DNA from: Benincasa hispida
Taxonomy: Eukaryota; Streptophyta; Magnoliopsida; Cucurbitales; Cucurbitaceae
Reading direction: 5' to 3'
Assembly (NCBI RefSeq): GCF_009727055.1
Contig: NC_052359.1
Location: 9,333,487-9,397,486 of the forward strand
Length of the DNA stretch: 64,000 bases
Both the position numbers and the translations under genes were made by a program. Each line of letters begins with the position of its first letter. Position 1 is the stretch's first letter. The notes under the pieces are model-generated. The model saw only the letters and a program-made list of their open reading frames with translations, was not told the origin of the DNA and searched no databases. Positions 35,701-47,833 of this stretch are shown in pieces.

Positions 35701-36808
35701 ATAGTAGATTCTAGGTGTTGGGATTTTATGAATTGATTTCATGCAATTTTTGCATGGCCTTTTTCTATAAATATGGGCTTTGAATTTGGATTAAAAAAAT
35801 TTGCCATTTTTGAAAAAATTAGTTTTCGAAATTGAGCTGAAAGAATTAAAAACCCAACCCAAAAAATCTCCATCTTTTTTCCATCTTTTTCTCTCTCTCG
35901 GGTTCTTCATCCATCGGGTCCCACAATCCGGTTCTGAGTCCAGAGGATGGTAGGTTAACTCTAGTGGTGGTTCGGAAGAGTTCGGATCAAGATTCAGCGA
36001 GGAAAAGCGGTTTTCAGGAGCTTCAAAGGTAAGTTAATTTACTATTTTTCCTTCATTTTGCATGCTAATTTCCTTTTGATTAAAAGCAATTAGAGTATAA
36101 TTAGGTCCTTTTTTCCGCTGGATATGTCTCATGTTCCATCACTATCTGCTTCTCCCTACTTTGGGGGAGGAGTGAACTCCATCTTGTTTAGTCGAGTTCC
36201 TAGCTCCCAAATCAGACGAATCTCCAAAGTTGTAGGTTTGGAATTTTGGCTGCTCATACCCAAGTAAATCAAAGGACCGCCTTCAATGGTAGGAGTTCCC
36301 AACTCACTCAAAATTGAGGTCATGTTTCCAATGGTCATCCTAGTGAAGTGAAGTCTCTGTCATGAACGAGGTTATATGACGAGACATTAACACTTCATGG
36401 GCAGGTCTTATACAAACTATTTGTATAGGACGCCCCCGCTCGTATATCCCCTACACGAATGATCAAGATCAGACCATCTGTGACAAGTCACAACACTTGT
36501 AACTATTCCACAAAGCGGGCCGCATTTGTAGCGTTATCAGGATAAGGTTTCCCTCCTATATCCATATACTATAGACCATTTTGGTTATCACTTAAGACAT
36601 GATCCACTTGTATGTCACCACATACATGCTTAAGTTACATAAAGACAACCAGGGATTTTAAGTTTATTGGTTTGTGGTAAAGCAAATGAAACATCAAAAT
36701 GTGCAAAGTCAAGAAGTGAAGTAAATATCATATATTATACATCACAAGCGTTTGTACAAACTGATTACAAACTACAAGACACAATACTTTAGGGCATCAG
36801 TCCCAACA
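32800..36808 (-). mobile_element. LTR (type B, reverse) nested in the forward type-B LTR
   Basis: On its own strand it begins TGTTGGGACTGATGCCC (36808 downward) and ends near AGAGTTCCTTAA (32800). Its flanks are CTTTT at 32795-32799 and CTTTT at 36809-36813, and joining them restores the host LTR phrase CAATCCTTTTATCTG. Without the type-A LTR inside it, its length is about 2.05 kb. The 67- and 71-codon frames at 32978-33181 and 33443-33658 lie inside it and are not genes. Confidence 0.82.
34187..36141 (+). mobile_element. Solo LTR (type A, forward), innermost of the nest, perfect target duplication
   Basis: It starts TGTTGGATTTTATGTCC and ends CATGTTCCATCA. It is flanked by CTATC at 34182-34186 and CTATC at 36142-36146. 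At 1955 bp it matches the copy at 25161-27120 end to end in opposite orientation. It is the youngest layer of the stack because it interrupts no-longer-contiguous type-B sequence on both sides. Confidence 0.92.
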
Positions 36809-39239
36809 CTTTTATCTGTATGGACGAGAGTGGCTAGATTCGTTGACTCAATAAGCCTACCATTTTAGAGATTTGTCCAAGTAAATAGTTGGGAACACAA
36901 CTACACATGATGAAAACCAATCATTTCAGTCTTGAGGGTAAGTAAATGAATTTCTCCCTTAATAGCTGATTCGGGTCTTGAACAATGAGGCCTCATCCTC
37001 TCCCTGGCCTAAGGTTAATAGTTTATAGTTTGACTATAAACTGTTTGTTCATTAAAGGGATCGGTGGTAATTTAAGGAGTTAGATATAACTATATCGGTA
37101 AAACGGTAATTTGACTCAGCCATAGTTACGAGCAATTCGTGAAGGGTCAACTTACTGTTGATTGGTTATATCCATGGACACAGAAATATATCTACAATGC
37201 GAAGAGTACAGTTGTGGGTATTTAGTGAAGTGACTTATGGTTAATGAATATTGATTAATTCAATTAAAGAACTTAATTAATTAATCTCGATCTCTAGGTT
37301 CATAAGGTCCCCTTGCTAGTTCACTAAAGATAAAACAAGGAATAATTGTTTTGGAATAATTTGAATTATTCAAATTATTTAAGAAAATTAAAGGTATTAC
37401 TTATATTAATGTGATTAATATAAAGTATAATGTATATTGATACATTATAGTACATACAGTTAACTGTAAATATGATTTATAATTAAAACTATTTAATATG
37501 TGAGATAATATTTGAAAAAGATTCAGATATTATTTATATGAATGGGGTTCATATAAATACTATAGATTAAAAAAGTGAATAAGATTTATATTAAAACTAT
37601 AGATTAACAAAGAGATTTGCATTTTAATGTGATTAAAATGCATACTATATGATTAATTAATTAAGTTAGTTAATTAATCGTTTAAAGTATAGTGTGTATT
37701 ATATTATATGATAATGTAATATTATTTTTTATAACTTCCCATGACAGGGGGTTATTCTTTTACGTGGGTGGGAGTTACTATAACTCTCTTTTCCTCTTAA
37801 TCTGTATTGGAGAATACAAAAGTGAGTAGAGTTTAAAAAGTTGAATGTGATTTTCACTCGAAAAGGTTTCTCAAGCTCTCTCTACAACTTTTTTTTTTCC
37901 TTTTCCCTTTCCAAAAACTCTAAAGAAGTCTCACCACTTCATTCTTTATCGGAGAATAGCAGGTCACTGTGTGGTAGTTTCCTGCGGTTTAGCTTTTGGT
38001 GTTCGTGTTTTTTGTGGCATTCCTGTGTTTGTGCAAAGGTGTTATTTGTGATCTTCAAAAAAGGAATTTAGTAAAGAAAGAATTCTACAAGGTAAGTTCT
38101 TCCATTGCTCTTCCCCTCAAGTAGAATTGCATACTTATAGAATTTAATTATTTATCTTGTAAGTTTATATGTTCCTTCTCTGAATTTTGATGTTTTTAAG
38201 ACATGATAATCAATTGCACGATGTTCACACACTTCCACAAGGAATTCCATTCCTTCATGTCGACAACTGATCAACGGAGGAAAGAAACCCTAAATCTCTG
38301 ATACCATGTTAATTTGTGATATATTATAAAATAATTAACTTGTTCAGAATATAGAGAAATAAAGAATAAATAGACATCAACGTACCCAATAGTGAAAAGA
38401 AAGAGAAAAGGAAAATCTAGATAATGAAGAGATACAAGAAAAATAATGATTGGAATAAATTTTAAGTAACTTTAACAGCTATAATGTATGGTCGAATACC
38501 TTTATTTCAAAACTTATTCACTACCTCACCAAAAAGAGAAATTTTTGGCCTGGTTTTGTCATCAACAGTGCATAATCTTTAAACTTTCTTCCATTCATCC
38601 CTAAATTTTTTTAATTCTCAAAACTATCACCATTTCTTAAGATACATTCTCAACTTAGGCCTTTCCGAAAAAAAAATTGTAAAAAATATCACATCTTTTT
38701 AATCAATACATAATCCATTGTCTATTGTGAACTTGAGGAGCACAACGAGAATATGGTACCAATAAAATAAATTAATATTAAAATAAATTAAACATAATAT
38801 ATAAATAAAAAATAAATAAATTAACAAAATATAAAATAAGAAATTTCTCTAAATTTTTCACTTTCTCCAATTTTCATGGACTTTAACCCAATGTGTGTAT
38901 ATCTTCTAAAACCCATCAAATGCCACTATTTATAGGCAATTTGGCAAGTAAAAGGTGGATTACATGGACAATAATAATGTGTAATCTTGAGACCATGGAC
39001 AATACATGGGGTAGTGGATAAGTGACACATAGCTAGACACTAATAATGGACATCTACATTACACCTAATTTAACATATTTATAATACTTCCCCTTAGATG
39101 CTTATTATATATGAAATATGCCTCGTTAAAACCTTACTAGAAAAAAACCCACTGGGAAAAAAAATCCTACTAAAGGAAAAAGAGTAAATATTTCATATAA
39201 TCTGATACCCTTCAAAAGTATATCTACTCCCCTCATAGA

Positions 39240-42200
39240 AATATCATTTGAGATCTTTGAGTCGCCGCATTCCAATGTTGTGCACTAGTTTTTCAAAGGT
39301 TGCAGTCGGTAATGCCTTTATAAATAAGTCTGCTAGGTTATCTTTCAAACAAATTTGTTGTACAGTAATGTCGCCATTTTCTTCAAGATCATGAGTGTAG
39401 AAAAACTTCAGTGAAATATTTTTTGTTCTATCTCCTTTAATATATCCTCCTTTGATTTGGGTTATGCATGTTATGTTGTCTTCTTATAATATCGTTGGAA
39501 GTTTTTTACTAGAAGACAAACCACATGTTCCACGAATGTGCTATATCATTGATCTTAGCCATACACATTCTCGATTAGCCTCGTGAATTGCAGAAAGCAC
39601 AATATCTAGCTGTGTGGATCAAAATTGCAGAAAATGCAATGTCTGTGTAGAAAAACCTGTTTGAGATCTAGCTGTGTGGATCAGATAAATATCCAGAATT
39701 TGCATAATCAATTAGATCAAAATTTGATTTATTTGAATAAAACAAACCCATATCGATAAGTTTTTGGAGATAATAGAGTATATGTTTAATTTCGTTCAAA
39801 TATTTTTTTTGTTGAAGAAGAACTATATCTTGCTAATAAATTTACTGAAAATGCAATATCTAGTCTTGTATTATTAGCAAGATACATAAGTGCACCAAAT
39901 GCACTAGGATATGGTACTTCAGGACCAAGAAATTCTTCATTATCATCTCGAGGTCCAAATATATCTTTCTTTACATTTAGTGAACGGATTTTCATTGGAA
40001 TGTTTAATGGATGTGCTTTGTCCATATAGAACCTTTTCAAAACCTTTCCTGTAAGTTGACTGATGAACAAATATCTCATACGCTAAATGCTCAATTTGCA
40101 AGCTAAGGCAAAATTTTGTTTTTCCGAGATCTTTCATCTCAAATTCTTTCTTAAGATATTTTATTGCCTTTTAAAACTCTTCCGGAGTCCCAATTATATT
40201 TAAGCCATCAACATATTAATTTTCAACATGAATCTTATTCATGTAATTAATATTTAAAACATTATTTAAATATTATAAACTCTTCAATTTTGTTTAATTT
40301 CAACAAATTAAACGTTTAATGATATCATATATAATTATACAAACCCTAGTTTGAATTTGAACTCATTCAAACTCAAATCCTTATTTCAATTTGAACATTT
40401 TCAAATTGAAATCCAATTTGCACAATTCAAATTGATATCATTCCAAATTCACTCAATTTATTCATTCAAGGTGTTCATGTTTTACGAGCTAGTAGAGGGA
40501 CCTTATGAACCTACAGGTCATGAGCTCCAACGATATAAGATTAATTGGCTAAAACTTTTTAGTCCAAATTAATCAGTATTCGTTAACTATCAAGTCACAC
40601 CACTATAGCTTGATAGTTGCATTCACCTCACTGTAGATATATTTGTGTCTACATGATTTAACCATAACTAGTGAGTCGACCTTTCACAGGTTGTTTGTAA
40701 TAACGGTTGGGTCAATATGTTGTTTTACCCACGATATTACGTCTTATTCCTTAAGTTCTTACTGATTCTCTAATGAACAATTGATTTATGATCCAATCAA
40801 TAAACCAGATCCCTCTCGAGCCAATGAGAGGGTGGGGTCCCTTGTTCAAGACCTGGATTCAAAGAAAATAACCTTTCTCCTATCCCTAAATCAGGTAGAC
40901 ATGAATTCCATCTTGCACCCAATGTCCCCAGCTATCTACCTAGTCTTACTCCTGAAATGGGACGCTTATTGAGCCGGGGCTGTTGAGCCAACCATCACCT
41001 ATGCAAATCTAATAATAATCTCGAATAAACAAGAGTTCATAGTTAGCTCAGGATTAAGATCCAATTACCTAGGTCATCTAAGCGAAATAGTCAGTATTAA
41101 ACAGTAAACAACATTATTAAGTAAGAGTGACTTATTTCTTGGTCTGATCTTATGCAAACTCATTGCATAGGACACCCCTCTTCCTCATGTCAATACATGA
41201 ACGAACCAGGATCACTTCTTTTGTAGCACCTTTACAACAACTTGTAACTGCTACAAAGTAAGCCGCATCCAATAGTGTTGCTAGAATAACCTTACTCATA
41301 TACTATACCATTTTGGTTATTTACTCGAACTTGATCCATCTTTATGTCTCTACATAAAGTTCAAGTATTCATGTAATAGCCATGGATCTTAGTTTATTGG
41401 ATATAGACTATATGAATGCAATTTAAAGATTCAATAACAACTTTGAAGAAATGTTAAATAACATCTTTATTGATAATAGAATGTGTTTAACTTTACAAAC
41501 TATAAGTTTTAGGACACACAACCCAACAATACTCCCACTTGGACTGAAACTTCAGTGGATCAATATATATAAATATATACAATGTTGAGTTACACTAAGA
41601 GAATAAAAAAAATAAATACGATAAACTAGGGCATCAGATACCCATAGGAAGAGAGTGAAGATTCAGAGATTAGGGCAAGAGGGGGAATTAAGAATAGAAT
41701 AAAGAAGGAAAGAGAGGTATCCAAATGGTTAAATAGGAATAAACGTGAGCGCACACAACTTAAAAGAAATCTACTACCTTTTTTCCCACACTTCTATAGC
41801 ATATTTCTTAAATTGCTATAAAGAAAAGCTATAAAAGGCTATATTTCATGTAGTGTATACAGTTATAATAACAAATCCTGACTGTGATTTCTTTATAAAA
41901 ACACATGGACATATTGGATTGTTGATATCCTTCTTTAAACAAATATCCATTCAAGAAATTGTACCACATTCGTCCTGATTGTTCAATCCATATAGTGATC
42001 TATGTAACTTTATTGTATATAATTCCCTGGAATCTGATTTATATGTTTCATCTACCTTAAATTATTTTGGGATTCTCATATAAATATCAATATCAAGAGA
42101 TCCATATAAATATGTTGTAACTACATCTAAAAGATGCATGTCCAAATTTTCATACACAATCAGACCAATTAAATGTCTTAATGTAATTGTATCCACCATC

Positions 42201-42661
42201 GAAGGATATATCTTCTCATAATCAATATCAGGTCTTTATGAAAAACCTTGTGCAACTAGTTTTACTTTATATCTTGTGGCCTTATTATTTTCATTTCTTT
42301 TTCTCACAAATACTCATTTGTATCCCACAAGCTCGACGCCTTCTGGTGTTCGAACTGCTGGTCCAAAAACCCGATATTTTGAAAGCGAGTTTAGTTCTGC
42401 CTCGGTTGCTTCTTTCTACTGAAGCCAATTTTTTCTATGTAGACATTCTTCAATAGATTTTAGATCAGAATCCTCATTTTCAGATATAATATCAAGAGCA
42501 ACATTATATGCAAAAATGTTGTCAACAACTACATGAGTTTGGTTCCATCTTTTTCTTGTCATGATATAGTTTATTGAAATCTCATTATTATCTTTAGGTA
42601 TTTCACTTTCCTTACTAGTCATGTCAAGGATTTCTTCGTGGGTATTTACATCCTCAACCAA
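39240..42661 (-). pseudogene. Copia reverse transcriptase and RNase H remnant, interrupted
   Basis: On the minus strand, 42200-41870 carries RSLYGLNNQDECGTISW and INNPICPCVFIKKSQSGFVI, typical of Copia reverse transcriptase. The frame is broken at the VYVD catalytic region by the 40218-41855 insertion and resumes with GLNIIGTPEE, MKDLGKTKFCLSLQIEHL and PYPSAFGALMYLANNTRLDI. Nearer 39500-39250 the tail of RNase H is seen (GYIKGDRTKNISLKFFYTHD, then NLADLFIKALP and IGMRRLKDL). Several stops interrupt it. Confidence 0.85.
40218..41855 (-). mobile_element. LTR plus polypurine tract inserted in the Copia reverse transcriptase
   Basis: The LTR part ends on the + strand at 41527 with AGGACACACAACCCAACA. 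It is followed by ATACTCCCACTTGGACT, the complement of a classic polypurine tract (CCAAGTGGGAGTAT), so this is a 3' LTR with a stump of internal sequence. The shared LTR core is present (TGATTTAACCATAACTAG, ACGATATTACGTCTTATTCC). The left end appears truncated. The host sequence ACATATACAG is split at the junctions, but no clean duplication remains. Confidence 0.65.
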
Positions 42662-42699
42662 GTCTTTTTTACTATTAATTATTTTTCTTTTTGAGAATT

Positions 42700-45664
42700 T
42701 TTATCTTTGAAACCCACTCGTTTACCACGTTTCTGGCGTGTTCCAGACTCATTAGTGACAACTTATTGTGTTGGGATATCAATTTTCAATGGAACATTTG
42801 TAGCTGGTTATGTGATTTAGTTACTTTCTTTGCATCTGCAAATGCATATGGTAACTGATTTACTATATTTTGCAAATAAATTATCTTCGGAACTTCAAGT
42901 TTACATTAATCTGTATGGGGATCTAAATGAGACAATAACGATGCATTTCATGTAATTTCTTTTTTCAACTTCTTAATTCCTCCCCCTAATGTTGGAAAAT
43001 TTGTATCATTAAAATGGCAACCAACAAATCATGTAGTATATACATCACCCATCAGGGGTTCAAGATATTTGATAATGGATGGGGAATCATATCCAATATA
43101 TATTCCTAACCTCATTTGGGGGCCCATCTTAGTATGTTGTGGTGGAGTAATTGGAACATATACTACACATCCAAAAATTCTCAAATGAGAAATATTTGGC
43201 TTATAACCATAAGCTAATTGTAATGGTGAGTACTTATGATAAGATACTAGCCTAATGCGTACAAGTGACGCTGCATGCAAAATAACATGTCCTCATACAG
43301 ATGTAGGAAGCTTAGCTCTCACTAGCAATTAACTGCTAACGTTTTATGAATGATTCTACTAATCCATTTTGTGTATGAATATGGGCTACAAGATGTTCAA
43401 CACTTACTCCAACTGACATACAATAATTATCAAAAGCTTGAGATGTAATTTCACCAGGATGATCAAGTTGAATGGTTTTAATTGTATAATCAAGAAATTG
43501 TACTCTTAACATAATTATTTGAGCAATTAATCTTGCAAATGCAAGATCTGTTGGATTGTATCATCATGCAGCGGAAGCAACAAGGATCATTAAGCATGCT
43601 AATTCATTAATTTTGGCAGAATCTAAAGCATGCTTATACAGTAATAAGTGGACTTCAAGTCATACCTTTGTAGATCTCTTGAAATCTCGATTTCCAGCTG
43701 CAAATCTCTCCAAATCTCGTTGTAGACCACTACAAGATCTTCCCCACTATTCTCTTGGTGCTTTAAATTGAGTTGTGGCACTCAAAATAAGCTTGAATCA
43801 AGAGAACTTGGAGGATAACTTACAACAGCAACCCACTTGAAGAACTCCTTCTTCAACAAAATTTTTGAGCAAAAATTCTACCGATGGCATACCCCAAATT
43901 CACTCCAATCTTCTCAATATATTGCAGACCATCATGCAAGGAAGATAGTTGCATGAGATGCAGCTCATTCTTAGAGAAATTGAAGCTTAAAGATGGTGGG
44001 TTATGGATGAGCTACTTAAAGATGATAATGGAAAAACCATTTTTCCATTTCGTGTATTTTTTCTATTTCGAAAATCCAAATTTGATTGTAGAAAAAATAA
44101 TTTGATTTCAAAAATAAAAAATTATTAATTTTATAAATTAATTTCATAAATTAATTTTTCTAATAAAATTAATAAACAATTTAAATAATTATAATTAATT
44201 TAATATCAAATATAAAATTAATTTTACACAATTCCACATTCATATATTTAAATACTAATTCTCCAATTTCGTTTAATTTCTAAAATTAAACATGTAATTA
44301 TGTCTCATATAATTACTAATTCTTTTAATTCTAATTTGAATGTTTCAAATTAACTTATCACGTTACTCTAAAACTAATCCATATACGAGCTGGTCACTCC
44401 ACTAAAGTCCATAGCTAAACTCCCTTCACTGTAGATATATTATGTCCACTCGATGTAACCATGATTAGTAAGTTAACCCTTCATAGGTTGTTCGTAATAA
44501 CGGCTGGGTCAAATCTCTATTTTACCCCCAAGATTACCTCTTGTTCCTTAAGTCCCACTGATTCTCTAATGAACAATTGATTTGTGATCCAATCAAATAA
44601 TCGAGTCCCTCTCAGGCCAAAGAAAAGGTGGGACCCCTTGTTCAAGACCTAGAACCAATACTTAAGGGAACAACCTCTCTATTATCCCTAACAACGGGTA
44701 AGAGTGAATTCCTTTTTGCACCCTATGTCCCCAGCTATCTATCTGGTCTTACTCCTAAAATAGGAGGTTATTGAGTTGGCGCTGTTGAGCCAACCTTCAC
44801 CTATGCAAATATAAGGATAATCCCGACTAAACAGGAGTTGATAGTTAGCTCAGGATTAAGGTTAAGTTACCTAGGTCATCGTTTTGAAATAGCCAGTCTT
44901 AAACAGTAAACAGCGTTATAAAGTAAGAGTGACTGATTTCGTGGTCCGATCTTGTATAAACCCTTTTGCACAGGGACGCCCCCACTCCTCATGTCATAAT
45001 ATGTACGAATGAGGATCATATCATTTGTAGCACTTTACAACTTTTTGCAACAACTACAGAGTAGGTCGCATCCAATAATGTTACCAGAATAAGGTACCTA
45101 ACCTATTCATATACTATAGTTCATTTTGACTATTTACTCGAACCTGATCCACTTTTATGTCTCTACATAAAGTTCAAGTACTCATGTAATAGTCAAGAGA
45201 CTTTTAGGTTTATTGGATTTCTAGTAAGCAAAACATCTATTCAATAACAACTTATTGAATTTTCATAATAAGTTCTATTGTTTACAAACCACGAGTTTTA
45301 GGACATAAAATCCAACAAGATTTCGACTTGATAATAAGCACACGTGTGACCATCTGTTAGATACGTCTATTAATACTATAAAATATCTAAATGCTCCACT
45401 TGATGGGTTAATAGGTTCACATATATCACCACGAATTCGTTCTAAAAATGCAAGTGATTCAGTCTCGACTGGTGATGGTTTAATGATTAATTTGCCTTGA
45501 GAGCAAACATCACATGATAATTCATTATATTGAAGAATCTTTTGACTCTTCAATGGGTGTTCTTTTGAATTATCAATAATTCTTCTCATCATTATAGACC
45601 ATGGATGACCTAATATGTCATGCCAAATTATAAATATGTATGGATTCATGAACTTCAAGTTCAT
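42700..45664 (-). pseudogene. Copia GAG-pre-integrase and integrase remnant, interrupted by an LTR
   Basis: Minus-strand 45664-45330 reads IWHDILGHPWSIMMRRII and LSCDVCSQGKL, the zinc-binding H...H...CxxC of the pre-integrase domain. RGDICEPINPSSGAFRYF and the start of the catalytic core follow. The frame is broken at WSHVCLLSSRNL by the solo LTR and resumes near 43548 with AFARLIAQIIMLRVQFL. Frame shifts follow, then 43280-43029 reads SYHKYSPLQLAYGYKPNISH and LRIFGCVVYVPI, the end of the integrase core. Confidence 0.85.
43549..45317 (-). mobile_element. Solo LTR (type C), 1769 bp, inside the Copia integrase
   Basis: The + strand runs TGTTGGATTGTATCATC to ACATAAAATCCAACA. The flanks AGATC (43544-43548) and AGATT (45318-45322) differ by one transition. 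The coding frame of the host integrase is continuous if the segment is removed, which confirms the borders. The small frames at 43556-43771 and 43884-44105 are inside the LTR. Confidence 0.88.
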
Positions 45665-45949
45665 TGTTGCATATGTTTCAATTACTCAAGTATAATATAA
45701 TCCAGAAGATAAAGTAGGCAACTCTTCCAGTATACGTTTTTTATAGAAGACAGTAGATATGATATAAATATACTCCATATTATTCTTTCTATCAGTCTCA
45801 GTATGATAACCCTTACAATGTAATCTTTAAAACTAAGTAGATTTCTTTTTTATCAACTAGAGAACAATGCATTGTTAATTATAAATTTTGTTTCTCTAGA
45901 AAAAAATAATATTTGCTTTGTCAAACCATTCAATTAGATTTGCAGAACC

Positions 45950-46110
45950 TTATACTGTATTGACTTTTGCTTCCAACATTGTCAGTTTGGAAAATTCTTT
46001 TCTACTTATAAGTTTTGTATGTGTAGTTACACTATCTGCCAGACATAGATCTTCTTTACTCATTTTCGAGTCATCTAACATATAAAAATGATCCAGGTTT
46101 CTTCAAGATC
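45950..46110 (-). pseudogene. Copia protease remnant with altered active site
   Basis: The minus-strand frame reads LCLADSVTTHTKL and then NLIEWFDKANIIFS, the retropepsin-like region of Copia polyproteins. The expected DSG active-site triad reads DSV here, and a stop follows shortly after. Clearly non-functional. Confidence 0.75.
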
Positions 46111-46580
46111 TACTTTTAACGAGGAAAACAATAGGAGCTCATACTGATAACGTATTGTGAACTTGAGGAGTACAACGGGAACATAAATACCAATAAAATA
46201 AAATATAATAATAAAATAAATTAGACATAATATATAAATAAATAAATAAAATAACAAAATAAAAAATAAAAAATTTCTCTAAATTCTTTACTTTCTCCAA
46301 TTTTCATGGATTTTATCCAATATGTATGTCTTCCAAAACTCACAAAATGTCACTATTTATAGACAATTTAACAAGTAGAAGGTGGACTACATGAATACTA
46401 ATAGTGTATAATCTTGAGATACATGATAATACATGGGATAATGGATAAGTAACACATGACCCAAAACATTAATAATAGACATCTACATTACACGTAATTT
46501 AACATATTTATAATATCGTCCATATTTTAAATATTAATTAGTGCCAGACACATTTTATACAATACGTGTCAAAAGTTACA

Positions 46581-46785
46581 TATGTGATCGTGGGTTTAGT
46601 ATGAACATGCACACACGTGTAAAGCTTTCAAACAGTCCATAATCGACTGGTCTACGTTACCAATTCGAGATTTTTATTAATTATTAAATTTGACGGTGCA
46701 AAGGAAGAATTTTATATTAAATACGCTTAAAAGGGACTTGTTGAAAAATATCATTGATCACGACATGTCGTAATGCTCTTCTTTT
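46581..46785. repeat. Dispersed duplicate segment, copy 2
   Basis: The diverged direct copy of 28211-28455, starting 66 bp beyond the right LTR of the Copia element. It retains TATGTGATCG, ACACACGTGTA and the palindrome ACGACATGTCGT (46760-46771) followed by AATGCTCTTCTTTT. Confidence 0.75.
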
Positions 46786-46808
46786 GTCCTTGTCATATTC
46801 TTGCCTTT

Positions 46809-46831
46809 TCTCTCTCTCTCTCTCTCTCTCT
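46809..46831. repeat. (TC)n microsatellite
   Basis: About eleven TC units followed by a short T run. Confidence 0.9.
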
Positions 46832-47167
46832 TTTTTAAGAACAATTTTGTGGTTGAGAGTTTATTCCTTTTTATTAATGCTTTTATTCTGATTTGATAGT
46901 GGAAATCACATATTTTTTTCCACCACTTTTTCTTTTCCATTTTGATGGTAAAAACTTATTTGATAGTTATTTTATTTTTTATTCGTAGTTTTTGAAATCT
47001 GTACTTTCTTTTTTTCACAATTTATTAATCATATTTTCATCTCTTTAAATATCAAATTCTCAATCATAATAATAATAATAATAATTTTTTTTAATTTTCA
47101 AAACTTTGTTTGAATATTAAAATAATCCTCAAATGACAACAAAACAAAGAAACATAGGACGAACTTA

Positions 47168-47531
47168 AAAAAAAAAAAAAAAAAGAGATTTCATTTGATA
47201 ACTATTTTATTTTTTGTTTTTGTCAAAAAAAAAAAAAAAGAGATTTCATTTGATAACTATTTTATTTTTTGTTTTTGTTTTTATTTTTGAAAATTAAGCT
47301 TATATCATCATCATTTCTTACCATGGTTTGTATCTTTCTTAAGTACAATGATTGAATTCTTAGTTAAATTCTTAAAACAATTTTTTGAAAGTTACTTTTT
47401 TTAGTTCTCAAAATTTAGCTTAGTTTTTTAAACAATTGATAAAAAGTAGATAACAAATGAAGAAAATTGGAGGTTGAAATAGTGTTCATAGACTTAATTT
47501 TCAGAAACAAAATGGTTACTAAACGGGGCCT
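47168..47531. mobile_element. Foldback MITE-like element with a 55-bp tandem start
   Basis: The right edge read inward (AGGCCCCGTTTAGTAACCAT then TTTGTTTCTGAAAATTAAG) inverts the left edge (TTTGATAACTATTTTATTTT then TTTGAAAATTAAG). The first 55 bp (A-run plus GAGATTTCATTTGATAAC) are tandemly duplicated at 47168-47223 and 47224-47278. The interior (AAGTACAATGATTGAATTCT) links it to 21591-21886. Confidence 0.65.
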
Positions 47532-47833
47532 AAATAGTTATCAAAGGGATCTAAATCATGTTATGCTTGACACCACATAATACTTAGTATTAATTTAACC
47601 ATAGAAGTGCATCACATCGATGTGCAAGTCTTCTATTTAGCAGGTCTTATAAAACTCATTTGGTTTGATTAAGAGTTTCAAACCTACCGACTAGATTCAC
47701 ACATCAACATATAATTTTATAAGAAAATAAAGAAGTTGGAGAGAGTAAATTTTAGTGAGAAAAAAAGTTAAAAGTGTGCTCTGAGGCATTGAATTGACTT
47801 GACTTGAATTAAGTTTTTAATACAACTCTCTAT

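Larger units (their letters stand above)
32286..38257 (+). mobile_element. LTR (type B, forward) inserted in the TRIM-like element and itself interrupted
   Basis: It starts TATTGGGGTTGATGGCC, a decayed TGTTGGGACTGATGCCC, and ends TTCCTTCA. The flanks CGTCG (32281-32285) and TGTCG (38258-38262) differ by one C-to-T change at a CpG. Without the later insertion at 32800-36808 its length is about 1958 bp. No internal coding region remains, so it is a solo LTR. Confidence 0.8.
31683..38477 (-). mobile_element. TRIM-like miniature LTR retrotransposon, split by nested LTRs
   Basis: Two short LTRs in direct orientation, 31683-31863 (181 bp) and 38307-38477 (171 bp), share ACTTGTTCAGAATA-like and AAATAAAGAATAAATAGACA blocks and both end TAACTTTAACA. 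On the minus strand the primer-binding site TGGTATCAGAGATT (38306-38293) sits directly inside the 5' LTR. The polypurine tract TTTGAGGGAGAG (31875-31864) sits directly before the 3' LTR. After removing the later insertion (32286-38257) the interior is only about 466 bp and has no coding frame, so this is a terminal-repeat retrotransposon in miniature or a deletion derivative of a Copia element. The flanks ACTAT and GCTAT suggest a decayed target duplication. Confidence 0.8.
38723..46515 (-). mobile_element. Degenerate Ty1/Copia retrotransposon with both LTRs, gag missing
   Basis: The LTRs are 38723-39086 (364 bp) and 46153-46515 (363 bp), in direct orientation and roughly 85-90% alike by eye. 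On the minus strand a primer-binding site GTTATCAGTATGAGCTCC lies at 46152-46135 and a polypurine tract CTAAGGGGAAG at 39097-39087. The flanks TTGTC (38718-38722) and TCGTC (46516-46520) are a 5-bp target duplication with one C-to-T change at a CpG. The order on the minus strand is protease, GAG-pre-integrase, integrase, reverse transcriptase, RNase H, all with stops and frameshifts. Only about 60 bp separate the primer-binding site from the protease, so gag has been lost. Two later insertions lie at 43549-45317 and about 40218-41855. Confidence 0.9.
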
